Source: SR-FBR-E99 sp963732365
GTDB taxonomy: Bacteria > Bacteroidota > Bacteroidia > Bacteroidales > VadinHA17
Assembly (NCBI GenBank): GCA_963732365.1
Contig: CAVSZC010000005.1
Location: 1,488,001 to 1,552,000 of the forward strand
DNA length: 64,000 nucleotides
Reading direction: 5' to 3'
Part shown: piece after piece, positions 26,244 through 34,613 of the stretch
How positions within the stretch are numbered: the stretch's first letter is position 1
Layout of the letters: every line of letters begins with the position of its first letter
Made by a program: the position numbers and the translations under genes
The notes under the pieces: generated by a model
Databases searched by the model: none
What the model saw: only the letters and a program-made list of their open reading frames with translations
What the model was told of the DNA's origin: nothing

Positions 26244-27302
26244 TTACTTAAGGATCGGTTCGCCGTTATAGGTGATGCTCTTTAACAGCACTGCTGCCTG
26301 TTCTGATGCATTCTGCGGCAGTTTTGCATAATGGACGCTCGTGGCGATAGCCTGAGCACCCGGGCCCGTAAGCCATAACAGAGTGTTCACGGTTGCGGAT
26401 GCAGCTTCTGCAGACCGGCCTCTGTATGACTGCTCTTTGTAGAGAATTGCCCATGTGAAGCTTGTGATAGGATATGCCTCCGGGTTAGGTGAGTTTGTTA
26501 TCATGATACGCGTATCGGCAGGCATCTCCACACTGGCTGCAGCGGAGAAGGAGTCGAGAGTGGGTTCAATATAGTTCCCGGCGCTGTTTTGTATCAGGGC
26601 CATAGGTATCTTCTGTGCATAGGCATATTCAAAACCAAGATAGCCGATAGTACCCTGACTCTGGCTGATGGTACCTGCTACGCCGGGATTACCTTTGCCA
26701 CCTATACCTGCCGGCCAGTTCAGCGCTTTGCCTGTGCCAAGCTGCCCGTTCCATTTCGGGCTCACCTTCGACATGTAATCACTGAAGATATATGTTGTAC
26801 CGCTTCCGTCTGAACGGTAGACAACGGTAATGTTCATGTCCGGAAGTGCCAGTCCCGCGTTCTCGTCTGCAATCCTTTTGTCGTTCCATTTTGTAATGTC
26901 AGCAAGGAAGATTCCTTCCAGCAGGGCAGGAGTAAGCTTGAGTCCGGTCACTCCCGGGAGATTATAGCCGATCACCACTGCACCGATACAGGTCGGGATA
27001 TGGATCACCTCACCCGGCATCTCTGCCAGTTCGGCATCGGAGAGATAACCGTCGGTAGCACCAAAATCTACCACCTTGTCGCGGAGGCTTTTGATGCCTG
27101 CGCCTGACCCAATACTTCCGTAGTTGATGGCCGGGCCGCCCTCTTCGCTGTATTTCTTAAAGGCGAGATTGTAGAATGGCTGAGGGAATGTTGCACCTGC
27201 AGCGGAGAGAGTGACCTGTTTCTCTTTGGCCGGTTTCGTTCCGCCGCCACCGCATGATGCGACTGTTATGGCAATTGCCAGTAATAAGATAAGATTCTTC
27301 AT
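26244..27302 (-). CDS. pstS: Phosphate-binding lipoprotein PstS
   Basis: 352 residues with a lipoprotein signal (lipobox VASC). The phosphate-binding loops are LSAAGATFPQPFY, GSIGSGAGI, VDFGATDGYLSD and VVYRSDGSGTTYIFSDYM, as in PstS. The first gene of the pst cluster proper. Its upstream region, 27303-27475, is filled with tandem repeats, so it may be read from the porin promoter. Confidence 0.95.
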   Translation of the reverse strand: MKNLILLLAIAITVASCGGGGTKPAKEKQVTLSAAGATFPQPFYNLAFKKYSEEGGPAINYGSIGSGAGIKSLRDKVVDFGATDGYLSDAELAEMPGEVIHIPTCIGAVVIGYNLPGVTGLKLTPALLEGIFLADITKWNDKRIADENAGLALPDMNITVVYRSDGSGTTYIFSDYMSKVSPKWNGQLGTGKALNWPAGIGGKGNPGVAGTISQSQGTIGYLGFEYAYAQKIPMALIQNSAGNYIEPTLDSFSAAASVEMPADTRIMITNSPNPEAYPITSFTWAILYKEQSYRGRSAEAASATVNTLLWLTGPGAQAIATSVHYAKLPQNASEQAAVLLKSITYNGEPILK

Positions 27303-27312
27303 TGTACTTTGT

Positions 27313-27343
27313 GTTTATCGTTTATTGTTTATCGTTCATTGTT
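27313..27343. repeat. Heptad repeat run upstream of pstS
   Basis: Units GTTTATC, GTTTATT, GTTTATC and GTTCATT in direct series with a seven-base period, ending about 40 bases before the TTCGACCCC element. Same style of array as 22906-22968 and 62512-62556. It lies in the presumed leader of pstS. Confidence 0.55.
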
Positions 27344-27359
27344 CCTTGCTCCCCAGCCT

Positions 27360-27460
27360 TCGCCGCCCTTCGACCCCTTCGACCCCTTCGACCCCTTCGA
27401 CCCCTTCGACAGGCTCAGGGACCGCCTCAGGGACCGCCTCAGGGACCGGCTTCGGCGGGC
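27360..27460. repeat. Compound tandem repeat element (TTCGACCCC x4, CTCAGGGACCGC x3)
   Basis: TTCGAC begins at 27369, 27378, 27387, 27396 and 27405: four TTCGACCCC units, then TTCGACAGG. Next come CTCAGGGACCGC at 27414 and 27426 and the variant CTCAGGGACCGG at 27438. The ends are GCCGCCC and GGCGGGC. A second copy, inverted and with fewer units, lies at 34317-34375. It separates porin from pstS. Confidence 0.8.
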
Positions 27461-27475
27461 AAAGCTTGCTCCTTG

Positions 27476-28465
27476 CTAAAACCTCGCCTCAACATTTAAT
27501 CCGACGCTTCCGACGAAGGCAGCTTCATCATCTTCAGGAATAAGTCCTATAAAGTTCGGAGAAATTCTGACATTCTTTGCCGGCGAGTAGTCAAATCCTA
27601 AACAGAACCTGGTTCCGTCATTACTCAGATTCCAGGGTTCCGTTTCACCCTCGGGTGTGACTGAAACAATATTGTCATATCGTGCGAATGCTGAGAATTT
27701 TTCAGCCAATCGCACTGCTGAAAAAATGCTTATGCCAGAGTAGTCTTCCCCGGCATTCATTAAGTGGTTGGTCTGGGCAAGGTATTCAGCACCAAAAGAG
27801 ACTGTCTTGCCTGTATAGGCACCTGTCAGGCTAAAAGTTGACTGCCTTCCGCCAGCAGGGCCCATAATATCGTAATATATTCTGAAATTCAGATTCTTTA
27901 ACGGAACCAGAGTAACCCCGGTCACTACCTTAAGTGTTGTGTCAGGTGTGATTTCCTTGTACCCCTTCCCGTTTACTACTGACATGTCAATAGTCACAAA
28001 ATCTGCAGCCCTGTATCTGGCTATGAATCCGAGGTCAACCGGAAAAACCATCTGGGCATAATCCATTGTGGGTTTGGCAATATAGCGGTAGTTAAAAAAC
28101 TTTTCAGCATTTGACAGCTGCTCTGACCCTATAAGCCCGCCCCTGATAAGCAGTTTGCCATTGTCATACTGCAGATAGGCGTTACGGAGGTAACCGGTTA
28201 TCATCATCTTCCCGTTTATGACCTGTGTGAATCCGTCGAACATGACGCGGCTCGACACAGTTCGTGAGAATGAGTAATCATAACCGAGGTATGAACGGGT
28301 CACCTGAAATACAGGCAGGCTCTTTCCATCAGAGAAGGTATTGTGATAATCAGCAAACAGCAGTCCGAACACCTTCCCGGAAGGTTTAAACTCCTCAGGA
28401 TCCTGTGCACTTGCAGAAATAGCTAACGATGCTGACACAGCCAGAATAAACAGGTACTTACTCAT
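27476..28465 (-). CDS. Outer-membrane porin, probably phosphate-selective
   Basis: 329 residues with a signal peptide (SASAQDP) and an alternating beta-strand pattern ending in aromatic-rich strands (last residues LNVEARF), as in outer-membrane barrels. It looks like a porin of the OprO/OprP or DUF-type beta-barrel class. I did not find a diagnostic motif. The link to phosphate comes from its position at the head of pstSCAB-phoU-phoBR and from the Pho-box-like array 46-90 bases upstream. Confidence 0.72.
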   Translation of the reverse strand: MSKYLFILAVSASLAISASAQDPEEFKPSGKVFGLLFADYHNTFSDGKSLPVFQVTRSYLGYDYSFSRTVSSRVMFDGFTQVINGKMMITGYLRNAYLQYDNGKLLIRGGLIGSEQLSNAEKFFNYRYIAKPTMDYAQMVFPVDLGFIARYRAADFVTIDMSVVNGKGYKEITPDTTLKVVTGVTLVPLKNLNFRIYYDIMGPAGGRQSTFSLTGAYTGKTVSFGAEYLAQTNHLMNAGEDYSGISIFSAVRLAEKFSAFARYDNIVSVTPEGETEPWNLSNDGTRFCLGFDYSPAKNVRISPNFIGLIPEDDEAAFVGSVGLNVEARF

Positions 28466-28510
28466 TTAAGAATTTATAGATGGTTTGACGAGACAAAATA
28501 CTTCTAATTA

Positions 28511-28554
28511 TGTTACAAAATAATCAAACATCTGTTACAAAGTTGTAACAAACT
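28511..28554 (-). promoter_or_regulatory. Candidate Pho box array (four 11-bp units)
   Basis: On the plus strand TGTTACA starts at 28511 and 28533, and TGTAACA at 28544. A weaker unit (AATCAAACATC) fills 28522. The spacing is exactly 11, 11 and 11 bases, one helical turn each, as in known PhoB-binding direct repeats. The array ends 46 bases upstream of the porin start. The sequence differs from the E. coli CTGTCA consensus, so the assignment rests on periodicity and context. Confidence 0.55.
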
Positions 28555-28653
28555 ATCGAGATTTCAATTGAAATCGGTGGGGTCGAAGGCTGAAAGAGCG
28601 ATTGGTTTTAATAATTAACTTTGCATATTATTTACCAACGGAAGGTGATTGAA

Positions 28654-29334
28654 ATGAAAATTATTCAGGCAATGATGCTCCTTTTGAGTTGCGGCCTGTC
28701 AGGCTTCGCTCAGAGTATCATTAATCCCAACTATGGTCTTAAATCTCCTGTGACCGCTGAGATAGTAAGGGTTGATTACAATGACAATTCAACGGTAGTA
28801 TGGCTCACGATCATGAGTGATATCAACAATGCATATTTCTGTATAGACAGGAATACTTTTCTCATAAAGCCTGACGGAATGAGGATTAAGCTTAAAGAAC
28901 TGAAGGGTCTTCCTTACTGTCCGGCTACCTACAGGTTCAGGAAGCCCGGTGAGAAAGCATCATTTTCACTGACTTTCCCTCCGACAGGGGTGCTGGCCTG
29001 GTTTTCGGTGACAGAGGAGTGCAGCGGAGGCTGTCTATCTCTTCGCGGGGTGGTGACTGATGAGGCGCTCAACAACAGGCTGAATGAAGCCTTCGCTCTA
29101 TCAGAGGTGGGGGAGAACATGGCTGCATACCGTATCTTTGAGGATATTATCAGCACAACAGACACGCTCAATTACGGCATCGAGGGGTCTGTTTTCACCG
29201 CGCTGATCCTTCTTGACAGGAAGATGGGCAGGTATGAGACGGCGAGGTCGTGGTATGACAGGATGATGACAGCAGACACCCCGGACCTGGGACTTTACCT
29301 TGAGAACCTCCGGCGCCAGGGAGTTGATTACTGA
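28654..29334 (+). CDS. Secreted protein of unknown function with TPR-like C terminus
   Basis: 226 residues from ATG 28654. The signal peptide ends near GFAQS. The N-terminal 110 residues look beta-rich. The C-terminal part has helical hairpins (AFALSEVGENMAAYRIFEDII and FTALILLDRKMGRYETARSWY, quoted in part) like one or two TPR units. I do not recognise the family. The frame is open from 28621, but the signal peptide favours the ATG at 28654, which follows GGAAGGTGATT. It stands alone between the porin promoter and the FadL gene. Confidence 0.6.
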   Translation: MKIIQAMMLLLSCGLSGFAQSIINPNYGLKSPVTAEIVRVDYNDNSTVVWLTIMSDINNAYFCIDRNTFLIKPDGMRIKLKELKGLPYCPATYRFRKPGEKASFSLTFPPTGVLAWFSVTEECSGGCLSLRGVVTDEALNNRLNEAFALSEVGENMAAYRIFEDIISTTDTLNYGIEGSVFTALILLDRKMGRYETARSWYDRMMTADTPDLGLYLENLRRQGVDY

Positions 29335-29543
29335 ACAGAAAAAGAGGTTTTATCATAATTTAAATGGGGCGACGTATGATTGGTGAGATAAATCATCAGA
29401 GGAGGAGTCTGAATGATATTTCACTTCTTCGGGGCTCCCTCATTGCCCTCAGCCTCTTTCCCCGGGTTGTCTTTTCCGGCCTCCTTTTCTTTGGTTCATA
29501 TATTTTGGAGGAGCAAAAGAAATGAATAATAATCCCCAAAAAG

Positions 29544-29575
29544 AGAGGGTGCCCTTTTGGGACACCCTCTTTCAT
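29544..29575 (-). terminator. Rho-independent terminator of the FadL-family gene
   Basis: Stem AGAGGGTG (29544-29551) pairs with CACCCTCT (29563-29570), with an inner CCC/GGG pairing around TTTT. Read on the minus strand the hairpin is followed by CTTTTT. It lies just downstream of the FadL-family stop at 29592. The plus-strand side also ends in TTTCATT, so some two-way action is possible. Confidence 0.8.
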
Positions 29576-29591
29576 TAAATATAGGTTAGTT

Positions 29592-31064
29592 TTAGAAGTG
29601 GAGATCTACTCCGATTGCGATCACCCATGTCTCGGTGTCATAGGTCTCAGTCATATCCGGCAGGGGAGACATTGATGTAACTACGCTGCCATCCTGATAC
29701 ATTGTCCACATTCCGCCGAGGTTGATGTCAATCATCGGAGAGAGTGTCAGTCCGATACCACCGCCGAAGGTGTTGGTATTAAGGCTGTATCTCTGGTCAC
29801 TCTGATAATTCTCATTAACACCTGTCTGGGTGCCGCTGTAACCTGCGCTCAGCTTGATCATCTGGGTCAGTGCATACTCGACACCGACTGAATATTCGAA
29901 GAAGTTCTTGTCGATCATTTCGATCTCGAGGTCTTCGCTGCCGTCATAATCGTTGCTCTTGTCGAAGTAGTAGTTCATGCCTGCAGCAATGAAGAATTTC
30001 TTCGAGGGGTGTATGCCTACGCCTGCAGAGAGAACTGCGGGCATGTCGGCAACCTTTATTGCACCGTCCTCAAACAAGCCGCCTGCATCGTCGCCGTTAA
30101 AAACGGTGGTTGTCAGGTCGAGACTGGTCTTGAACTCGTATTTAAGCGAGATATTGAACATTTCATTAGGGGTTATATTTACGCTAACGATGGGGGTGAA
30201 TCCGCTTCCCTTTTCTTCCACGTCAGCATAAACAGGTTGGGTCCCAGCGTCAAACAATGCAGCGGCTCCGTTCAGTTGTGCTGCGCTTGAGGCACCGTAA
30301 GGTGTCAGGGCAATAGCTCTCAGGTAGTTGCCCACGGTGCCATTAAACGGAGCAGGCACACTGCCTGGTAATGCGGCTGGTGATGCCGTTAGCCCAATAT
30401 TCTCAATAGCACCCTCGTATGTATTTTTTGCTGTCACATACCTGCCGCCTAAGGCGACGGAAATGAGATCATTGATTGCGTATGACACGTTTGCCTGGTA
30501 TCCGAAGTAGATGGAGCTTCCCGTGAAATTCATGTCTGCCGTATAAGCAGTAACATTATTGAAGTTCGGGTCATTACCGGTTGCATTGAATACGCCATTA
30601 TCAACCGCATTCAGAACAGGCATTAAACTGGGGTTGATGCTCTGAGTAACTGCCATCACAAATGACGGTAATCCGGTTGCATACTCTGCGCCGCCGCCGC
30701 CGCCGACAGGATTGAACCCTGCTGAGAAGGCGAATTTGCCGGTCTTATAGACAGCATATACGCCCGGGAAGAAGGGAGCACTGACAGAACCGATATATTC
30801 AGTCGGTTTCTCTGACAGGTAATAGAAATCATTGGTGATGGTCTTTGTCTGACCGATGGTCTGGTTATTGAGTGAGAAATGAAAACCGTCTGCCAGGTTT
30901 GTCAGTCCTGCAGGGTTATAATATGTAGCATCGACGCCGGTTGAAGACTGGCGGCTGAGCATGCGCACCATATATGCGCTGTGGTTAGTGTTTGTTACAA
31001 GTCCGCCGGCAAAAAGTGAACCGGTGATGGCCATTGCAGAAACAAGTGTCAGGATTTTTCTCAT
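29592..31064 (-). CDS. OMPP1/FadL/TodX family outer-membrane transport protein
   Basis: 490 residues. Signal peptide MRKILTLVSAMAITGSLFAG, then the FadL-type hatch region with TGVDATYYNPAGLTNL, the family signature NPAG. The rest is a beta-barrel pattern ending VIAIGVDLHF with a C-terminal Phe. It probably moves hydrophobic substrates such as long-chain fatty acids across the outer membrane. A good terminator follows. The 430-base upstream gap probably holds its promoter, but no clear TAnnTTTG box was found. Confidence 0.86.
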   Translation of the reverse strand: MRKILTLVSAMAITGSLFAGGLVTNTNHSAYMVRMLSRQSSTGVDATYYNPAGLTNLADGFHFSLNNQTIGQTKTITNDFYYLSEKPTEYIGSVSAPFFPGVYAVYKTGKFAFSAGFNPVGGGGGAEYATGLPSFVMAVTQSINPSLMPVLNAVDNGVFNATGNDPNFNNVTAYTADMNFTGSSIYFGYQANVSYAINDLISVALGGRYVTAKNTYEGAIENIGLTASPAALPGSVPAPFNGTVGNYLRAIALTPYGASSAAQLNGAAALFDAGTQPVYADVEEKGSGFTPIVSVNITPNEMFNISLKYEFKTSLDLTTTVFNGDDAGGLFEDGAIKVADMPAVLSAGVGIHPSKKFFIAAGMNYYFDKSNDYDGSEDLEIEMIDKNFFEYSVGVEYALTQMIKLSAGYSGTQTGVNENYQSDQRYSLNTNTFGGGIGLTLSPMIDINLGGMWTMYQDGSVVTSMSPLPDMTETYDTETWVIAIGVDLHF

Positions 31065-31493
31065 GAGTTTCGGTTTTAATTACACATTTTCAGGTTAGTT
31101 GTGCATTTTTCTATAACTATATTACTGATAAGTATTTGCAAATAATAATAATCAATTTATTATGGTGAAAATGCCCCCTCAGTCAACTCTTTCAAGCTCA
31201 TTCTAAGCCTGAAGGCGGCGTAAAAATATTAAAAAAAATGAAATATGATGATTTATGTCAGTAAAATGTGAGGTTTTGACAGAGAGGCCCAGTTTCTCAT
31301 ACTTTGATCTTTCTGGCTGAATCACGGACAATAAGGCAGGCAGGGGGTTATGGATTGCTCCATGAAAAGAGCATTGATTGACAACATATTTCCCGGCTGA
31401 TATTGATTTCCTTGAACCGCCCCTTTCATGTTATTCACTCCGGAAGACGATTGAAACCGGTTATGTCGTATATTCAAGGCCTTGAACTTTTAA
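31065..31493. other. 429-base gap between divergent genes, no gene seen
   Basis: A+T-rich near the FadL side and more mixed toward 31493. No ORF with coding character, RNA gene or repeat family was recognised. It must hold promoters for both flanking genes. I could not pick a convincing -33/-7 pair. Confidence 0.5.
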
Positions 31494-32249
31494 ATGAAGC
31501 AGCTTCTGATCATGACATTATTCAATTATCTGGCAATGATATCCCTTTTTATTGCACTACCCGGCTGCGGAAATGACAATGGCAATAAAAAGCCCGCGGG
31601 GGCTCGGATTATCAGGTTCTCAGGCTATGACTGGATAGTCCGCACAACGGGTGATATGAAAGGAGGCCCCGGTCCAAACTATTTTTCAGATTCGGAGGAA
31701 AACGTTTGGATTGATGAGGAGGGACGGCTCCATATGAGAATTACATTCCGTGACGGACGATGGAATTGCGCCAGGGTCGAGATGGCAAAGTCATACGGTT
31801 ATGACAAATATGTCTTCTATGTCTCATCCAGACCCGACAGTCTCGACAGGCAGGTCGTATGGGGACTCTACACCTACAGGAATGACGGGGAAGAGATCGA
31901 TATAGAATTTTCAAGGTGGGGTATCGATAACAACCAGGAGGCCCAGTATACGATTCAGCCGTCGTCAGTGCCGGGAAACAAGGCCCGCTTCCGGATGAAC
32001 CTTGAGGGATCATATTCGACTCACATCATTGACTGGGGAAAGAAAAGGATAGATTTTGCCAGCTACCACGGCCACAGGCTCAAGCCTGACAATACAAACC
32101 AGGTAATTGCCAACTGGAGATATTCCGGAAGTAATATACCTCCTGACAGTGACGAGAGACTCAAGATCAATCTCTGGCTCTTCATGGGGACCCCTCCGTC
32201 TGACGGGCAGGAAACTGAAGTTGTTGTGACACGGGTAGAGATCTTATAG
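31494..32249 (+). CDS. GH16-like lipoprotein
   Basis: 251 residues with a lipoprotein signal (lipobox LPGC). The segment DGEEIDIEFSRWG matches the family 16 glycoside hydrolase active-site pattern E-[ILV]-D-x-E (Glu nucleophile, Asp, Glu acid/base). GLYTYR before it and EAQYTIQP and IDWGKKRIDF after it fit the beta-jelly-roll order of GH16. It would act on a beta-glucan or galactan at the cell surface. The substrate is not predictable from this. It stands alone and not in a polysaccharide utilisation locus. Confidence 0.7.
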   Translation: MKQLLIMTLFNYLAMISLFIALPGCGNDNGNKKPAGARIIRFSGYDWIVRTTGDMKGGPGPNYFSDSEENVWIDEEGRLHMRITFRDGRWNCARVEMAKSYGYDKYVFYVSSRPDSLDRQVVWGLYTYRNDGEEIDIEFSRWGIDNNQEAQYTIQPSSVPGNKARFRMNLEGSYSTHIIDWGKKRIDFASYHGHRLKPDNTNQVIANWRYSGSNIPPDSDERLKINLWLFMGTPPSDGQETEVVVTRVEIL

Positions 32250-32375
32250 GAGCCACAAGCATCCTGGTTGAGGAAGCAATAAGAAGGGAGAGGATAACGC
32301 CGGAGCAGGCAGGGTCTGAGGGTCAGGTATAAGCCTGATAATATAAGCATGGCCAGCGTCAGGTTTTGAATGTGA

Positions 32376-33281
32376 CTAATATTTCTTTAATATCTCTTCG
32401 GCAATCCTCATATTTTCAAGCATCTCATTGACAACCGACAGGTTATGTTCAGCCTTCCATGCAATGTTCGTATCAGATGACTGGGTCAGTTTTCGCAGCG
32501 GCTCCAGCGCCTCTTCCGGATGACCGGCGATTATCTGCCTGCTGATCTCCTTGAATGGTCCGCCGCTATAGATCATCACGGGAACAGTTTCAGTAAAAGG
32601 ATAGTATTTGCCGAGGCAATCTTTGGCGGCATCATGTGCAAGGGCCCTTACTGCATCACGTGCCCTCACTATGCTCATCCCCCCGAGCATGCCGAATATG
32701 GTATAGTTTGATTTGACGTAAGACGATTTTTCTCCTGCACATCGGTCTATGACTTCGCCTTCCGAGGTATAGAGAGTCATATAGCTGTTTGCAAAGAGGT
32801 AGAAGTCTTTCACCAGCATCGATCCCCCCTCGTCATTTTCTTCCATGGTGACATCCCAGTCGGTCCATAAGTTGATGGAGTCAAGAGCAATGAACATGTC
32901 AGCCCCGTACCTGGCACAGAGAGCCCTTACTGTATCAGCGAACTCAGGATATTGCATTGAAATAACCGGATATCCCTTCCTCAGAGTATCAATAATCATA
33001 AAGCTTGTTCCCTTGTCCTTCAGGATAACCTCACCCAGCCCGTCAATATATCCTCTTACTGCGACTGCATAGGCAACCTCATGTTTATCCTCAATTGATT
33101 CCGGGATAGTATAATCGTAGAAATTGGTAAAAACAAAGTTTGCTGAATCGGCAGGGAGCTCTGCCTCAGGCGGATAGGTCTTCTGCATCTGCACCATCGT
33201 AGTACAGGAAGAGGTGAGTAATATCAGGGTCACGACCTTCAGAACAATTGTCATCCTTTTCATCTTGAGAATAGTTTCCAT
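32376..33281 (-). CDS. Lipoprotein of the DUF6340 type, unknown function
   Basis: 301 residues. From the inner Met at 33263 it reads MKRMTIVLKVVTLILLTSSC, a clean lipoprotein signal. The outer Met at 33281 is equally open. The C-terminal half has helical TPR-like text (AGHPEEALEPLRKLTQSSDTN, quoted in part) and ends with helices. It resembles the DUF6340 lipoproteins of Bacteroidota. No function is known to me. Its start lies opposite the leader of the next gene. Confidence 0.65.
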   Translation of the reverse strand: METILKMKRMTIVLKVVTLILLTSSCTTMVQMQKTYPPEAELPADSANFVFTNFYDYTIPESIEDKHEVAYAVAVRGYIDGLGEVILKDKGTSFMIIDTLRKGYPVISMQYPEFADTVRALCARYGADMFIALDSINLWTDWDVTMEENDEGGSMLVKDFYLFANSYMTLYTSEGEVIDRCAGEKSSYVKSNYTIFGMLGGMSIVRARDAVRALAHDAAKDCLGKYYPFTETVPVMIYSGGPFKEISRQIIAGHPEEALEPLRKLTQSSDTNIAWKAEHNLSVVNEMLENMRIAEEILKKY

Positions 33282-33405
33282 TTACCTGTGGGCAACTGAC
33301 AATAACAAAGTTAAGCCAAAAAGATTAGTAAGGCAGGCAACCTTTACTGACAATTTTATGTCTTATTTCCGTATTATTGAAGGTATTAATCAAATTCAGG
33401 CTGAA

Positions 33406-34266
33406 ATGAAAAACTTAACTTTGGTTCTGATATTCCTCATGATGATGTTATTATCCTGTTCGAAAGACCCTGACCCTGACCCTGTCGCAGGCAGCGGCAC
33501 GGTGGCGGACCACTCCGCAACTGGCCTCTCAGCCATTCCTTCTGAATGGATCACGAAGGCAAAGAGTGACCTGCACATTGCATATGGTCATACCTCGCAC
33601 GGAAGCCAGGTCACCTCGGGGATGACAGGGCTTGTCTCATTCAAGGGGAATGCCTATGCATGGAATAACGGCGGCACCGGCGGTGCCCTTGACCTTCATG
33701 ACTACGCCATGCCCGGCGACCTCGGGAACCCCAATTACACTCAGTGGGAAGCGGAGACCCGCACTTACCTTGCTGCCAACAGTGATGTTAATGTTATCAT
33801 CTGGTCATGGTGCGGACAGGTATCTTCAGCCACAGCTGATAACATCAACACCTATCTGACACTGATGAACGGTCTTGAAGAGGACTTTCCCGGCGTGGCG
33901 TTTGTCTATATGACAGGCCACCTAGACGGTACGGGACTGAACGGTAACCTGCACAAGCGCAACGAGCAGATAAGGGAGTACTGCCGTACAAACAAGAAAT
34001 GGCTGTTTGACTTCGCAGATATTGAATCATATAATCCTGATGGTGTTTATTACGGAGATAAAATCCCGAATGACGCCTGTGACTATGACAGCAACAATGA
34101 CGGCGTGCGTGATGCCAACTGGGCAATCCAGTGGCAGAATTCACATACTGTCGGGGTTGATTGGTACAGTTGTACCTCGGCTCACAGCCAGCCGCTCAAT
34201 GCCAACATGAAGGCATATGCCGCATGGCACCTGTGGGCACGGATAGCAGGGTGGGATGGTAAATAG
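33406..34266 (+). CDS. Lipoprotein of unknown function with Ca2+-loop-like motif
   Basis: 286 residues from ATG 33406. The signal is MKNLTLVLIFLMMMLLSC, followed by an Asp/Pro linker. The conserved-looking core has HIAYGHTSHGSQ, WSWCGQVS, VYMTGHLDG, HKRNEQIREYC and FDFADIESYNPDG. Residues in DYDSNNDGVRD look like a calcium-binding loop. The His and Ser placements recall SGNH-type hydrolases, but I cannot assign the fold. The longer open frame from 33214 is rejected because the lipoprotein signal sits at 33406. Confidence 0.62.
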   Translation: MKNLTLVLIFLMMMLLSCSKDPDPDPVAGSGTVADHSATGLSAIPSEWITKAKSDLHIAYGHTSHGSQVTSGMTGLVSFKGNAYAWNNGGTGGALDLHDYAMPGDLGNPNYTQWEAETRTYLAANSDVNVIIWSWCGQVSSATADNINTYLTLMNGLEEDFPGVAFVYMTGHLDGTGLNGNLHKRNEQIREYCRTNKKWLFDFADIESYNPDGVYYGDKIPNDACDYDSNNDGVRDANWAIQWQNSHTVGVDWYSCTSAHSQPLNANMKAYAAWHLWARIAGWDGK

Positions 34267-34268
34267 AG

Positions 34269-34375
34269 GGGAGCAAGGAGCAAGGAGCAAGGGGCAAGGA
34301 GCAAGGAGGAAACTTAGCCCGCCAAAGCCGGTCCCTGAGCCGGTCCCTGAGCCTGTCGAAGGGGTCGAAGGGCGG
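34269..34375. repeat. GAGCAAG heptads plus inverted copy of the TTCGACCCC/CTCAGGGACCGC element
   Basis: 34269-34312 holds GGAGCAA-type units with a seven-base period. 34317-34375 reads as the reverse complement of the 27360-27460 element, with two CCGGTCCCTGAG units (34328, 34340) and two TCGAA-containing units against three and five. The same GCCCGCC/GGGCGG ends are present. The remaining bases up to the gnd start at 34614 hold no recognised gene. Confidence 0.75.
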
Positions 34376-34613
34376 AAAAGGCGAGGGAGCGATGGGGCGA
34401 CTTTGCGACTGTGTGGCGGGGCGAACCTGGAAGATGGGAGATACAAGATGTAAGCACTGACTTAAGGGGTGTTGGATAAAACACTTCAGCGGGGTGAGTG
34501 ACGAAAGTTGCCCACCTTTTTTACTTATATGATGTATGATCAATACAAATTAATAAATTTGAAGTATCGCATAATAAACGTCAGCAATATTGTTTTAAGC
34601 TAAACACAATATA

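Noticed and set aside
29413..29526. Possible 37-residue plus-strand ORF (begins MIFHFFGAPSLP) after the 28654 gene
   Set aside because: It has an AGGAGG-like site, but the Ser/Pro/Phe text and the CTTTTCTTTGG...GGAGGAGCAAAAG style match non-coding repeat-like tails often seen in Bacteroidota gaps.
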